From NCBI GenBank assembly GCA_037447655.1, contig JBBHKE010002455.1:1-64000 (forward strand): a DNA stretch of 64,000 nucleotides, given 5' to 3'. The position numbers were made by a program, and so were the translations under genes. This stretch comes from Zygnema cylindricum (lineage: Eukaryota > Streptophyta > Zygnematophyceae > Zygnematales > Zygnemataceae). Below are positions 11,187 through 23,000 of this stretch, one piece after another; within the stretch, counting starts at the first letter, position 1; each line of letters opens with the position of its first letter. The notes below the pieces were generated by a model. It was not told the DNA's origin, searched no databases, and saw nothing but the letters and a program-made list of their open reading frames with translations.

Positions 11187-11606
11187 ATGAGTAAGGAAGA
11201 TGTAGATCTTATGAGGAACTTGGTAGGGACTCTTGATTTAAGGATAAATTTGGGGGGTAATGGATTTGACATCACTAAAGGGAGTGATGCCATTTATGAA
11301 GGTCTGCCTGTAAAAGGGTTGGCATCTGGGTATGTGTTGCACGTTGAAGATGGGGCTAGTTGTTTGAACTACAAGTGGGAATCTAAATTTTGCTCGGATG
11401 AAAAAGGGATGAGGTGGATAAAATCCTTGCTCCAAAAGCCCGGATTTATGAAAAATGACATGCAAAATAAAATGTGTGATGCAATTATTATTTCAGTTCA
11501 TCTAATACCCTGTTTCAAATACGAGGGTATTTTCTTAAACTTTCATGAAAGGAAAAGGAAGAAAATACAAATGATTGTTTTGTTGTGTTTTTTAAGTGTG
11601 AGTTGA
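11187..11606 (+). CDS. Unrecognised open frame at the 3' end of the LTR element
   Basis: 139 codons from ATG 11187, ending 30 bases before the 3' LTR. It contains GNGFDITKGSDAIYEGLPVKGLASGYVLHV with no motif I know; the last 20 residues are hydrophobic. A second open piece (10999-11190, Glu/Lys-rich) precedes and overlaps it in another frame. It could be leftover pol or captured host sequence; coding status is doubtful. Confidence 0.25.
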   Translation: MSKEDVDLMRNLVGTLDLRINLGGNGFDITKGSDAIYEGLPVKGLASGYVLHVEDGASCLNYKWESKFCSDEKGMRWIKSLLQKPGFMKNDMQNKMCDAIIISVHLIPCFKYEGIFLNFHERKRKKIQMIVLLCFLSVS

Positions 11607-11635
11607 AAGAAAAGTAGACTAAAAGATAAGGGGAG

Positions 11636-12780
11636 TGTTGGAATTTAAGTATTTTCTGGTCTGAATTAGGATAGAAAAGAGCAGAGGCAGTCTGCCTCTA
11701 ACTCCCTTTTTCAAGCCCCCACACTTGTTGTAGTCACTGAAGGTGGATAGGGAGCTAGAGCCATGGCTGCCTAGGCACTCTAGAGAAACAGCGGAGTAGC
11801 GTTGGTAGTTTTACCAAAAAGGAGATTGACGGACCCAAGATTTGATCCTAATACCCGTCGTGTGTCAATCTGCCTGTAGCCGTTAGCTTTGGTTTATAGA
11901 CTATGACCGGTGCTGGGTTGTATAGGGTTTAATAGATATTTAAAAGTTGACACGTAGATTAATTCATTTAACGTAACAAATAAGATTCTCATCACATAGA
12001 TACAATTAGATTTAGTAAGAATTTGGATACCCCACGAAGCAAATGTGCGGCGTATTTATTTCGACGGGTTGAATTAAATGCAGGTCTTGATCGGACGGCC
12101 ATGGTAGGAGCCGATATTGCGGAGTGGGCGTTTTGGCGTTTTTGGTCACCGCCACTCTGTACGACACGTGGCAACATCTTACGGGTTTGCGGAATCTCCG
12201 GGGCGCACGATAAGAAGTCCGGATATGACAGATGTCACCATCATGGCCATGCCGTACAAATGCCGTAGAAAAAGTACTGCGGCACATGTGCTTTATGTAC
12301 GATACAATCTTGTGATTGGTGCCGTACCTAATCAGTAGAGGGTTTAGAGTGGGGTTTAGGACTTAGAAAAATTGTAGGTAGACCCCTCTCTCCTAGAGCT
12401 CTTGTACAAAAGGTCAACTTTGACCCTTCATAACTTACTGCTCAGGGGAGCAAATTCAGATATCCTTTCTGCTGCGGACTCAAAAGAGTCCACGCTACAC
12501 AGGGTTGTAGTCGGTCAGAGTGTTTGCATGCCATGGGGGCTGCATTTCTAAGGGAACGTCAAAGTGGGGAATGTTATCCAAAAGTCATATTCTAACTTTG
12601 CATGTTGTGGTGATACTGAGCACACAGAAAGTCTTATTTCACAGGGGTGAAGCTATTATGGGGTTCTGATTGTCAGTGGGTCAATCATTTGGGTTTTAAG
12701 TCAACTTGAAGTCGACACTATCTAGATAAGCTTCTTGTGAGTTGCCTACTCTGAGGACCAATGGAGGTCTCAGAGTTTCA
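11636..12780 (+). repeat. 3' LTR of the 6039-12780 element
   Basis: Begins TGTTGGAATTTAAG after a polypurine tract and ends CAGAGTTTCA. It is uninterrupted and so gives the empty site (CTAGAGCCATGG near 11755) for the insertion seen in the 5' LTR. Confidence 0.9.
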
Positions 12781-13172
12781 TATTGTATTGGTCGCAAATT
12801 GACAAAAAATAGTAGTAGGGTCGAGTTGCTCATCGATCGATAGAGAATTAAACGTCATATCTAAATTTTGAAAAACATTCGGACATTTTTTTTTCTGTGA
12901 GTTTTGAGTTTTTTTTATTTAAACCGTCAGATTCGGACAATCGGACGGTCGCTGATAAAAGTAGCGATCAAGAACATCACATGAAAAGCGCATAACACAA
13001 CTTACGATAGGACTACCGTCAGATTTCGACGAACGGACAGTCTCTGATCAACGTAGTGATCTAAGAAGATCACATGAAAAGCCCATGACACAACTTACAA
13101 TAAAGGCGCCTACGAAAGGCCTACCATAAAAATGCCTACTTTTGAACTATGGAAAAAACCTATCGCGATAAT

Positions 13173-14182
13173 CAGAGGTCGCAATCGGGTACCCGAATCC
13201 GTTACTCAACCGCCCGCGTTCGGATCCGTAACGGATTCGGGTGCCAAAATTTTGGGGGCCGGTCGGATTCGGGCTGGTGATTCACAAAAAAAAATTTAGA
13301 ATCGGGTACGGTCGGGTAAGCAAAAAATGACAAAAATTGAAGATTTTGTACTGTCCATACTATCCAACGTTATTGTAAATTCTACTCTTGGTATCGTGGA
13401 AGGTATAAGGGAGGTGTACACCGTGAATCGTTATTAGTGTCGAAGTTTAAATAGTGTTGAGGAAAATTTATCGTTATTAATGCTAATTAAGAATTTTAAA
13501 ATTTTGAAAAAAAACGGTGTATTGTAATTTTGGAGTTAATGCTAATTTGGGAGTTGCAAAAAAGGAATAATCGTCGTACAATTGCATACATTAATATGTA
13601 TTGGTACAAAATATTAAAAATCGTACGCTGCCGCGAAATTTAAGTAGACGCACATGTCAGACTAATTTACGTGTCAAACTAATCCCATTTTTTTAGCGCA
13701 CGTTCCTATGCGTCCGCGTCTGATTTAATTCATTCTTTTTTGTAAATTTTCACTTGAAAAGGTATATCTATGTACTGTCTGACATCGACCATACACCACA
13801 CTGTTTAAATCTTATTGTACTTTCATTCTTTACGCCATTTTTGTACTGTACCTTAATTACCTTAATTAAAGTAAAAGAAAAATTAAAATCATGTATCCTA
13901 TTTAAGAAAAAAAATCAAAATTTCAAGAACCCAAATTAGAGTTATATACTTTAAGAACAATTCGCGGTGTACAGTACTGTACCATTAATTTTCTACATAT
14001 TCGGGTACGGGTAGTCGCGAGAAATCGAGTTTTGGTTAACTTTTATTTCATAAACGCGTATCGGGTAACGGTTAACAATTTAGGAGCGTGACATAACCCG
14101 GTCGCGTATCGGGTGTTCAGATTTACAAAAAAAATAAAATGTCGGTTTCGGGTATCTAAAATTTTGACTTTTATGACCTCTG
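13173..14182. mobile_element. hAT-type element H1 (CAGAGGTC termini), hosting a TA-MITE
   Basis: Left terminus CAGAGGTCGCAATCGGG, right terminus TTTTATGACCTCTG. Flanking 8-mers GCGATAAT (13165-13172) and ACGATAAT (14183-14190) match at 7 of 8. The interior carries GGGTACCCGAATCC, ACGGATTCGGGT and related blocks. CAGRG-type ends with an 8-bp duplication point to hAT. Relatives lie at 55648-57026. Confidence 0.78.
13419..13969. mobile_element. TA-flanked MITE inside H1
   Basis: TA|CACCGTGAATCGTTATTAG at 13417 and ATTCGCGGTG|TA at 13971. The related element at 56319-57026 lacks an insertion at this point (AAGGGAGACGTACCACTAAT near 56810), which gives an approximate empty site. Confidence 0.72.
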
Positions 14183-14675
14183 ACGATAATTAGACAGCGA
14201 TAATTATCAGTTATCTAACTATGTGGGCTTCCAATATATCACTCTTAAACCAGCAATCCAACAATTCAACATTGAGTTATCGTCAATAGTTACCATGGCG
14301 ATAATTATCGGTGATTCATTACGATGTATCGGAAATTCAAATAGATAATCCCGTTCCCGATATATCATAACTATTATATATATAAAATTCATAACTATAT
14401 TGAATTCATATCATATCATATATATTATATTGATTATCGATAAGTCAAAAAAGGTACATATTGGTTATCAACAAATAGCTATCGATACACGACACTAAAT
14501 GTACAGAACCGTAGAATTTAAACACTACATACAATGATATAAACAAATCTGGTGAGACAAACAAACATAGGGGAATAAGGCCGCTTTCACACATTGAAAA
14601 CACATTTAATCTTTTGCAAATTTACACGTGTGAATTTGTCATTTAACCACACACAGCGGCACACGTATTCATGAT

Positions 14676-16312
14676 TAGGGGGGGCAAATGGGCGAAAACA
14701 AAGTCAATTGGGCGTAAAAGGAGGCACGCAGAGGCAATTGAGGCAAAAAGGGACAATTGGGAAGCAAGCAACAACAAATGCAGTTAAATGGAAGAAAAAG
14801 GAGGCAAATGGGCGGCCGACAAAGTTAAATAGAAGCAAACAAAGACAAATGGAAGGCAAACAAAGGCAAACGGAGGAAAACGGAATCAAAACAAAGACAA
14901 ATGCAGGTAAACGGAGGAACAAACAGGTAAATGCACGCAATCGGAGGCAATCGGATGAAAACGGGGACGAACGGAGGAAAAGAGAGGCAAATAGAGGCAA
15001 AAGGAGGCAATGTGGAGACATACGGAAGCAAGTGGCAGGCAAGCAGAAGCAAATGGAGGTGAACGGACGCAAATGGAGGCAGGAGGAGGCAATAGAGCCA
15101 AAAAGTGGCATTGGGAGGCAAACGAAAACAAACATTGGTAAATTTAGGAAAAGGGAAGCAAATGAAGGCAAATGTGAAGGAAACGTTGCAAACGAAAGCA
15201 AGCAGAAGAAAATAGAACCTAACGGAAAAAATGGAGGCAAATGGAGGCAAACACAACCAATCCGATGCAAACGAAACAGTGGAAAAAGGGAGTCAAAGGA
15301 AGGCAAACAGAGGGCAAACGAAAGCAAACAAGGGAAAATAGGGGGAAACGGAGGCAAATAGAGACAGACGAAGGCAAACGCAGGCAAACGGAGAAAGAAG
15401 GTGCGCAAGCATAAGCAAGAAAGAGAGGGAATCTCACACAACTGGGAGACGGGCAAAGATAAAAGAAAACAAACGAAGGCAAACGAAAACAAACAGAGAA
15501 AAACAAGGGCAAGCGGAGGCAAGCGTAGGGAAACGGAGGCAAACAAAGCAAACACATACAAACGAAGACAAACGAAGGCGAATGGACAAACAGATTAAAA
15601 TGGAAGCAAATGGAAAGCAAACAAAAATGGAAAGCAAACAAAGGTAGCCGGAGACAAACTGAGGCAAATAGAGGCAAACAGTGGCTAATAGAGGCAAACA
15701 AAATCAAACAAAAGCAGATGGAGGGAAGCGAAACGAAGAGAAACTGAGCAAACGAGGGCCAACAAAGGCAAATGAAAGTAAACAGAGGCAAACAATAATA
15801 AACAGAGGTAAATGGAGATAAACGGAGGCAAAGGGAGTAAACAGAGGCAAAAGGACGCAATTGAGAGGCAAACAAAGGCAAAAGGACGCAAACAGAGGCA
15901 AACCAAAGCAAATAGAGACAAAGAGGGCCAAAACGGAAGCAAATTGAAGCAAGCTTAGGCAAACAAAGATAAACGGAGGCAAGCTAAGACAAACGGAGGC
16001 AAACAAAGATAAACGGAAGTAAACTGCAACAAATGGCTGGAAAAGTACAAAAACAGAGGTGAATGGAGGCAGAGGAAGGCAAAAGTAGGTATTGCAAATG
16101 CCAAATGGATGCAAACGGAAGCAAATGGGAGGCAAGCGGAGGCAAACAAAGAAAAACAAGGGCAAACGGAGACAAACGGGGGAAAAATGAGGCAAATGGA
16201 GGCAAATGGAGGCAAATTGGAGGCAAACGGAAACAAATGGAGGTTAATGGAGGTTAACGGAGCAAACAGAGCCAAACATAGGCAAATAGGAGGCAATTGG
16301 AGGCAAACGGCG
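14676..16312. repeat. About 1.6 kb array of a degenerate 10-base unit (GGAGGCAAAC)
   Basis: Variants of GGAGGCAAAC, GGAGGCAAAT and AAAGGCAAAC recur head to tail across the whole stretch with frequent substitutions and small indels. The complement contains few stop triplets, so long open frames (up to 285 codons) appear on the minus strand and shorter ones on the plus strand, all made of the same Phe/Ala/Ser/Leu/Pro or Lys/Arg/Gln/Glu codons. They are by-products of the repeat. Confidence 0.9.
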
Positions 16313-16479
16313 TTCCAATTCTACGCTTGAACCAAACGTCACTATAGAGAATCCTTGGTCACATGATTTTTTCAAGTCATTTTAACTACAGCCAGAGGCG
16401 CGTTTGATAAGAAAATAAGCACGTATAATGCTTACACCAGCAAATAAAATTTTCTTTTGGACACTTCAAATATAGTTAG

Positions 16480-16580
16480 ACATAAAAACAAGCAACAAAC
16501 AGGATGAAACAAACAAACAAACAGGACCAACAAACCAACCAAACGAAAAAGACAAAAAAACCAAACAAACAAACAAAGTG
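16480..16580. repeat. AAAC-rich microsatellite
   Basis: Imperfect (AAAC)n with interspersed CAAACAAACAAACAGG units just beyond the 10-base array. Confidence 0.7.
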
Positions 16581-16925
16581 GAATATTTTGGACGAATACG
16601 AGTGTTCTCATATTTAGTCATATCCAAAAATGTGAAAATAGACAAGGTCAACTGATGCATACAAAACGCAAAATACCAAAGCCTTTCACATTCACAAACT
16701 AGACCAAATCATAATTGATAAGACCGTTTTTTTTTTTTTTTTCAGTTTCTATTCCGTGTAGGTTCTTCCCAATAAAAAAAGTTCTTGCCATTATTCAGGA
16801 CAGGATTTTCAGACCTACTAATAAATTCTTTTGGGCCAATTCAGAAAAAAATAAACAAAAAATGGACCTAACTTTGAATTCCGTGCGCTTCATCCTTGCT
16901 TGACTTCCTACTTGCCTTTAATAAT

Positions 16926-16992
16926 CCCCCATTCCCTTCCCCTTCCCCTTCCCTTCCCCTTCCCCTTCCCCTTCCCTTCCCCTTCCCCTTCT
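16926..16992. repeat. CCTTCC-type polypyrimidine microsatellite
   Basis: Runs of CCTTCCCCTTCCCCTTCC about 100 bases past the FtsHi2 stop codon; may lie in its 3' UTR. Confidence 0.75.
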
Positions 16993-17085
16993 CCTACCTT
17001 CCTTTTTGACTGCTCATCCTTCTCTCCCTTCCTACCAACCAAAATCTTAAGCGATAGAAAAACGGAAGCAAAGAAAAAAAAATTA

Positions 17086-20000
17086 TCAGTTCGATTCTCG
17101 GTGAGCCGTCGTTGGTCTCTCTATTCCTCCCCTCACAGCCTCCACCAATCCTCGGTCATTTTTTGAAACTTCCGAAGTGTTCTCTCGAAATGTTCGTTTC
17201 TCAGCTATCATTCTCTCTCTGAATTCTGTTACCTGCTGTTCCCTTATTTCTACGGCTCGAATTGCAGGCTCGTCAAATCTCCCATAAGTAGTTGCAAGAT
17301 CTTCGATTTGGGGCTTTTGAAGAGTTTTTTTGTCCAATAACTCTTCGACAAGGGCATCCATAAAGCTACGATTCTTCAAGAGTTTCTGAAGAAAAACACA
17401 ATGGGAAACCGGATAAAACACGGCAACAATTAGTCAAACGGTTCAGAACGACATGGACACAAACCTTTACAAAACTATCTGCATTTGATGTCACCATATG
17501 ATACAAATATGAGGACAATCACAAAGAAGGATATAAGCAAAACAAAAAATTGCGAAAGGACACCACAGACTCGATCAGGATGTAGAAAAGTCACTTACTT
17601 CTCGAGCTCGTTGTCTACAGATGTTAATGATTTTCTCTGCTTCAATATCGATTGCTTGGATACGATCTGCATCTTGGTAAGTTTCGTACAAACCGTACAA
17701 ATCTTTCCTATCTGAGAGACCTTGGAGGACTAAACGACGAGCAGTTTTTCGAGCAAGATCAGTTGAATCTGCCCATATTGTGCTCATCTGCATCCCATAA
17801 CCCATTTAAATGTTTTAATGTTAAAAACGGCACCCAAAAAACAACAGCAAAGAAGACGTTTTTTATTTTTTTATTAGATGTCAGGCTATCCGAATCCGAA
17901 TCCGATTCCTTTAACAGAGACAACCCTGACTGTCCAAACATCGGGCTATACATATTGGAGTCACCTATGGATCCCTAAAATTGCAGTAGTTACACGAGTT
18001 TTTTTCTTTCTCATGTACTTTGCAAAAACTTAATGTTTCGATGTTACACAGTATGTAAAAAAAAAACATAAATCTCTTGTCACACAGCTCTTGTATTACA
18101 GTTATCTGGTATATAAATGCAGATAGCTTTTGTTGTATTGTTACATGCCATGAAAATTGTTATTTTGAGCCTAAATAGACAAAGCAGTGAACCAAAACCA
18201 TGAAACTGTACAACATGAATAAATACTCCACAAAATACATGTTCTCTTTTCTCCAAGGGAGTGAGCGTTTTCAAAATCTGAATGTTTTCATTTAAATTCT
18301 GATGGAGCAGTTTCTTCCATTGCTTCTCCACATAATGCCTTCATACAACATTTGGACAAATTAAGTTACTGAAATTTAAGGAAATAACTCCGGTAGCATA
18401 CCCGCAAGGGAGCAGAAAAAAGAAAAAAGAAAAATAAAAAACTGGAACAGAAGCAGGACAGGAGACGATTCCTAACCTCTTCCTTTCCGTACCAAAGCTC
18501 GTCCGCTTCCATGGGCGCCAGCTGTACCGTGATACAGTCCAAAAATCCCTCCCTGGTGAGACTGCCCAAAAGTATGGAAGCTCTCTCGCTTCGAATCCTC
18601 ACCGAGCCTTTTTCTTCACCAACTCGAGGTTGAATTGATACCTATTTCAAAAAACGAGGTAGAGAAAAATGAGTTTGTACATAATGGATTCACTTTTTGA
18701 GATGGGACGATGAGAATTTCCCGAGTGGCAACAAAGAGAGCGTGGTGAAAGAAGTGGGGCCAAAACCGCATCTACAGAAGGTGAGTTTGGAGAAATTATT
18801 TGTTTATTTATCTTGTATTGGGTTGGAAGACAACAAACGCTTAGACAACACCATCGTTCCCTTAGGCTCCTGTGGACTAAATTCAGTTTCAGAATTCAAA
18901 TTCATGTAAACAAATGAAGTTGACCCACAGTTTGTAACAACATCAGACCTCTGCATATCCAATAACAGGAACATTTAACACTAAAATTGGCCAAAAAATC
19001 ACAACACTTAATCACTCTTTTGATTCAAACTTAGCACTTTCCCTTCCAATGCACATAGAAGAGTTTAACAACATTAATTTTAGGGGACTAAAGTAGAGGA
19101 CACAGATAGAGAAAAAAGTTCGTACATCTGTTTGTCAGACAATAGAAATATCTACTATACAAATATTGACAGTTTTCAAGCCTAAAGTTGAGGACAGGAA
19201 CGAACAATTTAACGCACCATCTGTATGTCCGATAAGTCAGGAAATCCCCAAGAAGCAGTAACTAGGGCTGCCTCGTTGAGCGCCAGCTGTCGTTCTCTTT
19301 CATAACTCCTATCGTGGGTGTTGGGAAACCCTCCCTCCTCCACCATGGCCGCTTCTAAAAGACAAGCCTGAGCAGGACTGGATCAAATCAACAGTCATGA
19401 AGAAATGGAATGGAATTCTGAGGAGTGGAGGGGGAGGGAGGGGAGGGAGGGAGGGGGAGGGAGGGATTACGACGCATTACTTTACGACATTTATTTATTT
19501 TAACATTTAATTTTAATTTACTTTAACATTTTTATTTTAATATTTAATTTCATTTAATATTTACTTTATTTATTTTATTTTATTTTTTTTTACGACATTT
19601 TTAATATTTAATATTTATTTTTACATTATTTACTACGCATTATTTTTATTTTTTTATTTATTGATGACATTTTATTATTTATTTATTTATTATGATGATG
19701 ACATGATATTTTATTACGTGGGGAGGGGAGAGAGGGAGAGGGAGAAGGAGAGGGAGAGGGGGAGAGGTAGAGGAAGAGGGGTGTTTGCTTCTCACCTCTG
19801 TGCCTCCATCTCTGAGCACTTTGAGGCTGCCATATCCACAATATTTGCAAGCTGCGCTCCACTCATGCCATCTGTCACTTCGGCAACCGGACCGAATTCA
19901 ACATCTTCTGCCATCGGTTTGTCCCTTGCATGCACCTGGACCTCCAAATTTTCCCGAATAGCGTTTATTTTAGTGGTATAGATTCTAATTGAAGTCCACG

Positions 20001-23000
20001 TGGACGGTTCTTAATCGCTACACAAATTAGCCTTAAGTAAAAAACATCCAGTATTATCGAGACTAATTTATGTGTAGTCGTCAAAATAAACCGGCACTAA
20101 ATTAGCGTTATTAACACTAATAGTAGTGTCAAATTGCACTCACAATTCATGAGCAGTCTTACATTTCCCTACAGTTTTTGAGAAAGATGGCACCATGATC
20201 ATGATACGTGAGTAAATCCAAATGGTATAATGGGACTATATGAGTCCAAACATATGTACTGGTAAGCAGATTTTCCCATTTTTTTTCAAAAAACTAGTCT
20301 GGTTGTTTTTCCTAAAAATAACCCACTCCATGCAATGGGGGAATGGAGCCCTCCATTTCATACCACCTCGTAAATGTGTTTCCAAGGCTATACAAATCCC
20401 GTGGTAGACATGAAGAATGTCACCATTTTTCTGGAGGGCAAAAGCTAATATTTGTGAAGTGTTGAATCCAATAAGGACCATCGGAGCATAACTTTACACT
20501 AAAACCTGTGTAACCGAATGATTAATGTAATAATGTAACAAAACATTAATGTTTTAGAACAGAATACAAATGTTAAAGAGTTTGGGACAGCTGAAATTGG
20601 GAAGAAGCTCGGGTAATATACAAGGAAGGTGATGGGAGAGGGGAAGTTGGAAAACCACGGTGTGAGATGACCAACAGAGACTTGACAAAGATGTTTTGGA
20701 AGGGGGTTTTTCTTCACCCACAAATTCCAGCCACGACACTTACAGCCAAAATTTGGGCTCGGCCACGAACACCCGGCTTGGGGATGAAAATTTTTCGGTC
20801 AAACCGCCCGGGTCTGACCAGGGCAGGATCCAAAATATCCACACGATTGGTCGCTGCAATGGTGATGACATCACCTCGTCCTTCGAATCCATCCAGACAT
20901 GTCAGCAACTGCCAATATTTCCCACGATGATGGTTTAGGACTCCAAACTAGGAACTTCCAAGACAGAAACATTTACATTCCTTCAAGAAAACAACATTTG
21001 AAAGGATCCTCGATAAAGATAGTACTTGACACTGAAATGACTATCATTCGTCCACCATGGTCTAATATCTAACTAAACCATATCAGATTTCTGGTAAATT
21101 ACTTTTGACGAATACCAAACTCACATCTCAACTTCTATACTCTTGCAGGATATATGATATTTTGCCACCCTTTCCCCAAAATACAAAACCAACCTGATTC
21201 AGTGTTGCATCTCGTTCCTGTCCACCAGAACCCGGAGTCAAACCTCTCTCTCTCCCAACCGCATCCAATTCATCGATAAACACCACAGCTGGAGCATTCT
21301 CCCTCGCTTCATTGTATAAAGCTCTCACTCGGGATGCTCCAACACCGACATAAATTTCCACAAACTGTGACGCAGAAATGGAGAAAAAATTGACTCCTGC
21401 TTCTCCTGCCACTGCTTTGGCAAGTAAAGTTTTACCCGTACCCGGTTCTCCGCACAAAAGAATTCCTGAAGGGATTTTACTGCCTCGTCTCCGATACTTT
21501 TCAGCGGCTGTAAAAAAATCGACAATCTCCTCGAGCTCGAGTCGAATGTCACCTAATCCGGCCACGTCAGTAAACCTAACCTCCGCACTGAGGTCAAGAA
21601 ACTGGGGAGGGCGTTTTCGCTGGTCAAACCAACCTCTCCCACACGCAGAAAATAGGGAAAAAAGTGAAGTAAAAGAGTCATTTTCTGGACATTGAAGAGC
21701 AGAGATATAACACTTCAGTTTTAGGACAGTGAGGACAAACAACAAACTTTGGTAGTGTAACTACTTTTCCATGATACAATGTAAAAAAGTGATCGTATGT
21801 AAGTTCCAAGGTCAAACGCCATAGATTTCTTAACAATTATGTTAAAACCAAAATCAGCAAGGGCGTGCAAGCAATACACTGTTCATCATTCAAACCTAAA
21901 ACAATTGCCTAATGAGGTAATTATATGTAACAAAATACTGAAGGTACTGCCAATAAAATAATGTCAGTTATTTACAAATGGGACTGTGATTCCTTGAAAC
22001 ACAGATTATACGTGCAGAACTTTGGGCGTTCATAATCTCAGTATCTGTACTAAAACGTGTATGGATGGTATAAAAAAATCCTAAAAACACTCTGATTCGT
22101 AATCTCAGTATCTGTACTAAAACGTGTATGGATGGTATAAAAAAATCCTAAAAACACTGATTACTTGCCATACTGGTGTTAGTGTGAAAATTTGTATTCT
22201 TTCTTTGGAGTACTGTACTGAGAGTCTCGCCAGTAAAGTCAGTCAAATACAGTTAATGTGATTGACTCACCAACGGTCCCCCAAAATCCGTACATTAAAG
22301 TTTGGCTCGTATAATTACCCTGTAAGTAAAAACTTGGGAATAGACGTTTAAGTGAGAACTAGGCCTAGTTAGAAAACATATCAAATGATATATTACCAAA
22401 GTCTGTTCAAGGCACCTCAGTTGAACTAACAAAATAACCAAATTGCATTAGGTCCATACCGATCCTCGCCCCCTCCTGACTGAAGCTCCTGAACGCATAA
22501 ATTTTTTGCTTGCAGCAAGCATAGGATTTTTTTCCTCCTCCTTTCTTATCTTTTCTTGGTCCTCCTCCGTGAGACCATCCTTCTGCTTCAACTCTGCGAT
22601 TTCCTCTGACATCGTCATCTCATCTTCCCATTCTCTCAATTTCCTTCGCTCTTCTTCTTCCTCCTGGATTCCACAATATCACCATAAACAGGCCACAGGC
22701 AAAACTTATAACAAGAAGGAAAGAGAAGAATGTAAAACATTGAGTCTCTCAGACAACATTCCCAATATCAAGAATTCCTCTGAAATCCAGAATTTCCACA
22801 TGCTTAAAACATTCTTGCTAAAAGATGATAGAGTTTTTTGCCCCACCTGTACCAGCAGACTATCACAAAATGGTATCCTGTAGTCGTCTCAAATAAAAGA
22901 TGTGCAAAAAATAAAAGGAAAATGCATGTAAAATCAAAAAAAAAAAATAGTTTGCCTGATCGAGACAAACATCTTGTGAAAACTGCTCAAATGTGTCCTA

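Larger units (their letters stand above)
6039..12780 (+). mobile_element. Complete non-autonomous LTR retrotransposon with gag remnant and captured F-box-like gene
   Basis: 5' LTR 6039-8153 (1144 bp once the nested solo LTR and its 5-bp duplication are removed) and 3' LTR 11636-12780 (1145 bp). Both start TGTT and end TTTCA and are nearly identical over long stretches. A polypurine tract AAAAGATAAGGGGAG directly precedes the 3' LTR. Flanks TATTT (6034-6038) and TATTG (12781-12785) fit a 5-bp target duplication, and the undisturbed site TATTG survives in the related MITE near 27083. Inside: gag fragments but no protease, integrase or reverse transcriptase, so it depends on another element. GGTTATGGGCCC follows the 5' LTR and may be the primer site, but I cannot assign the tRNA. 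Confidence 0.88.
5955..13151. mobile_element. hAT-type MITE (CATAGTTC family, copy B), split by an LTR retrotransposon
   Basis: Left end CATAGTTCAAAAATAGG at 5955 and right end CCTACTTTTGAACTATG at 13151 are inverted repeats. Flanking 8-mers AAAAAAAC (5947-5954) and GAAAAAAC (13152-13159) match at 7 of 8 bases, the duplication size of hAT elements. The MITE was about 0.45 kb before the LTR element entered it. Related copies lie at 26999-28143 and 28812-29374. Confidence 0.8.

Noticed and set aside
14704-15962. Long minus-strand open frames (up to 285 codons), Phe/Leu/Cys/Pro-rich
   Set aside because: Wholly inside the 10-base repeat; composition is dictated by the unit and all frames look alike.
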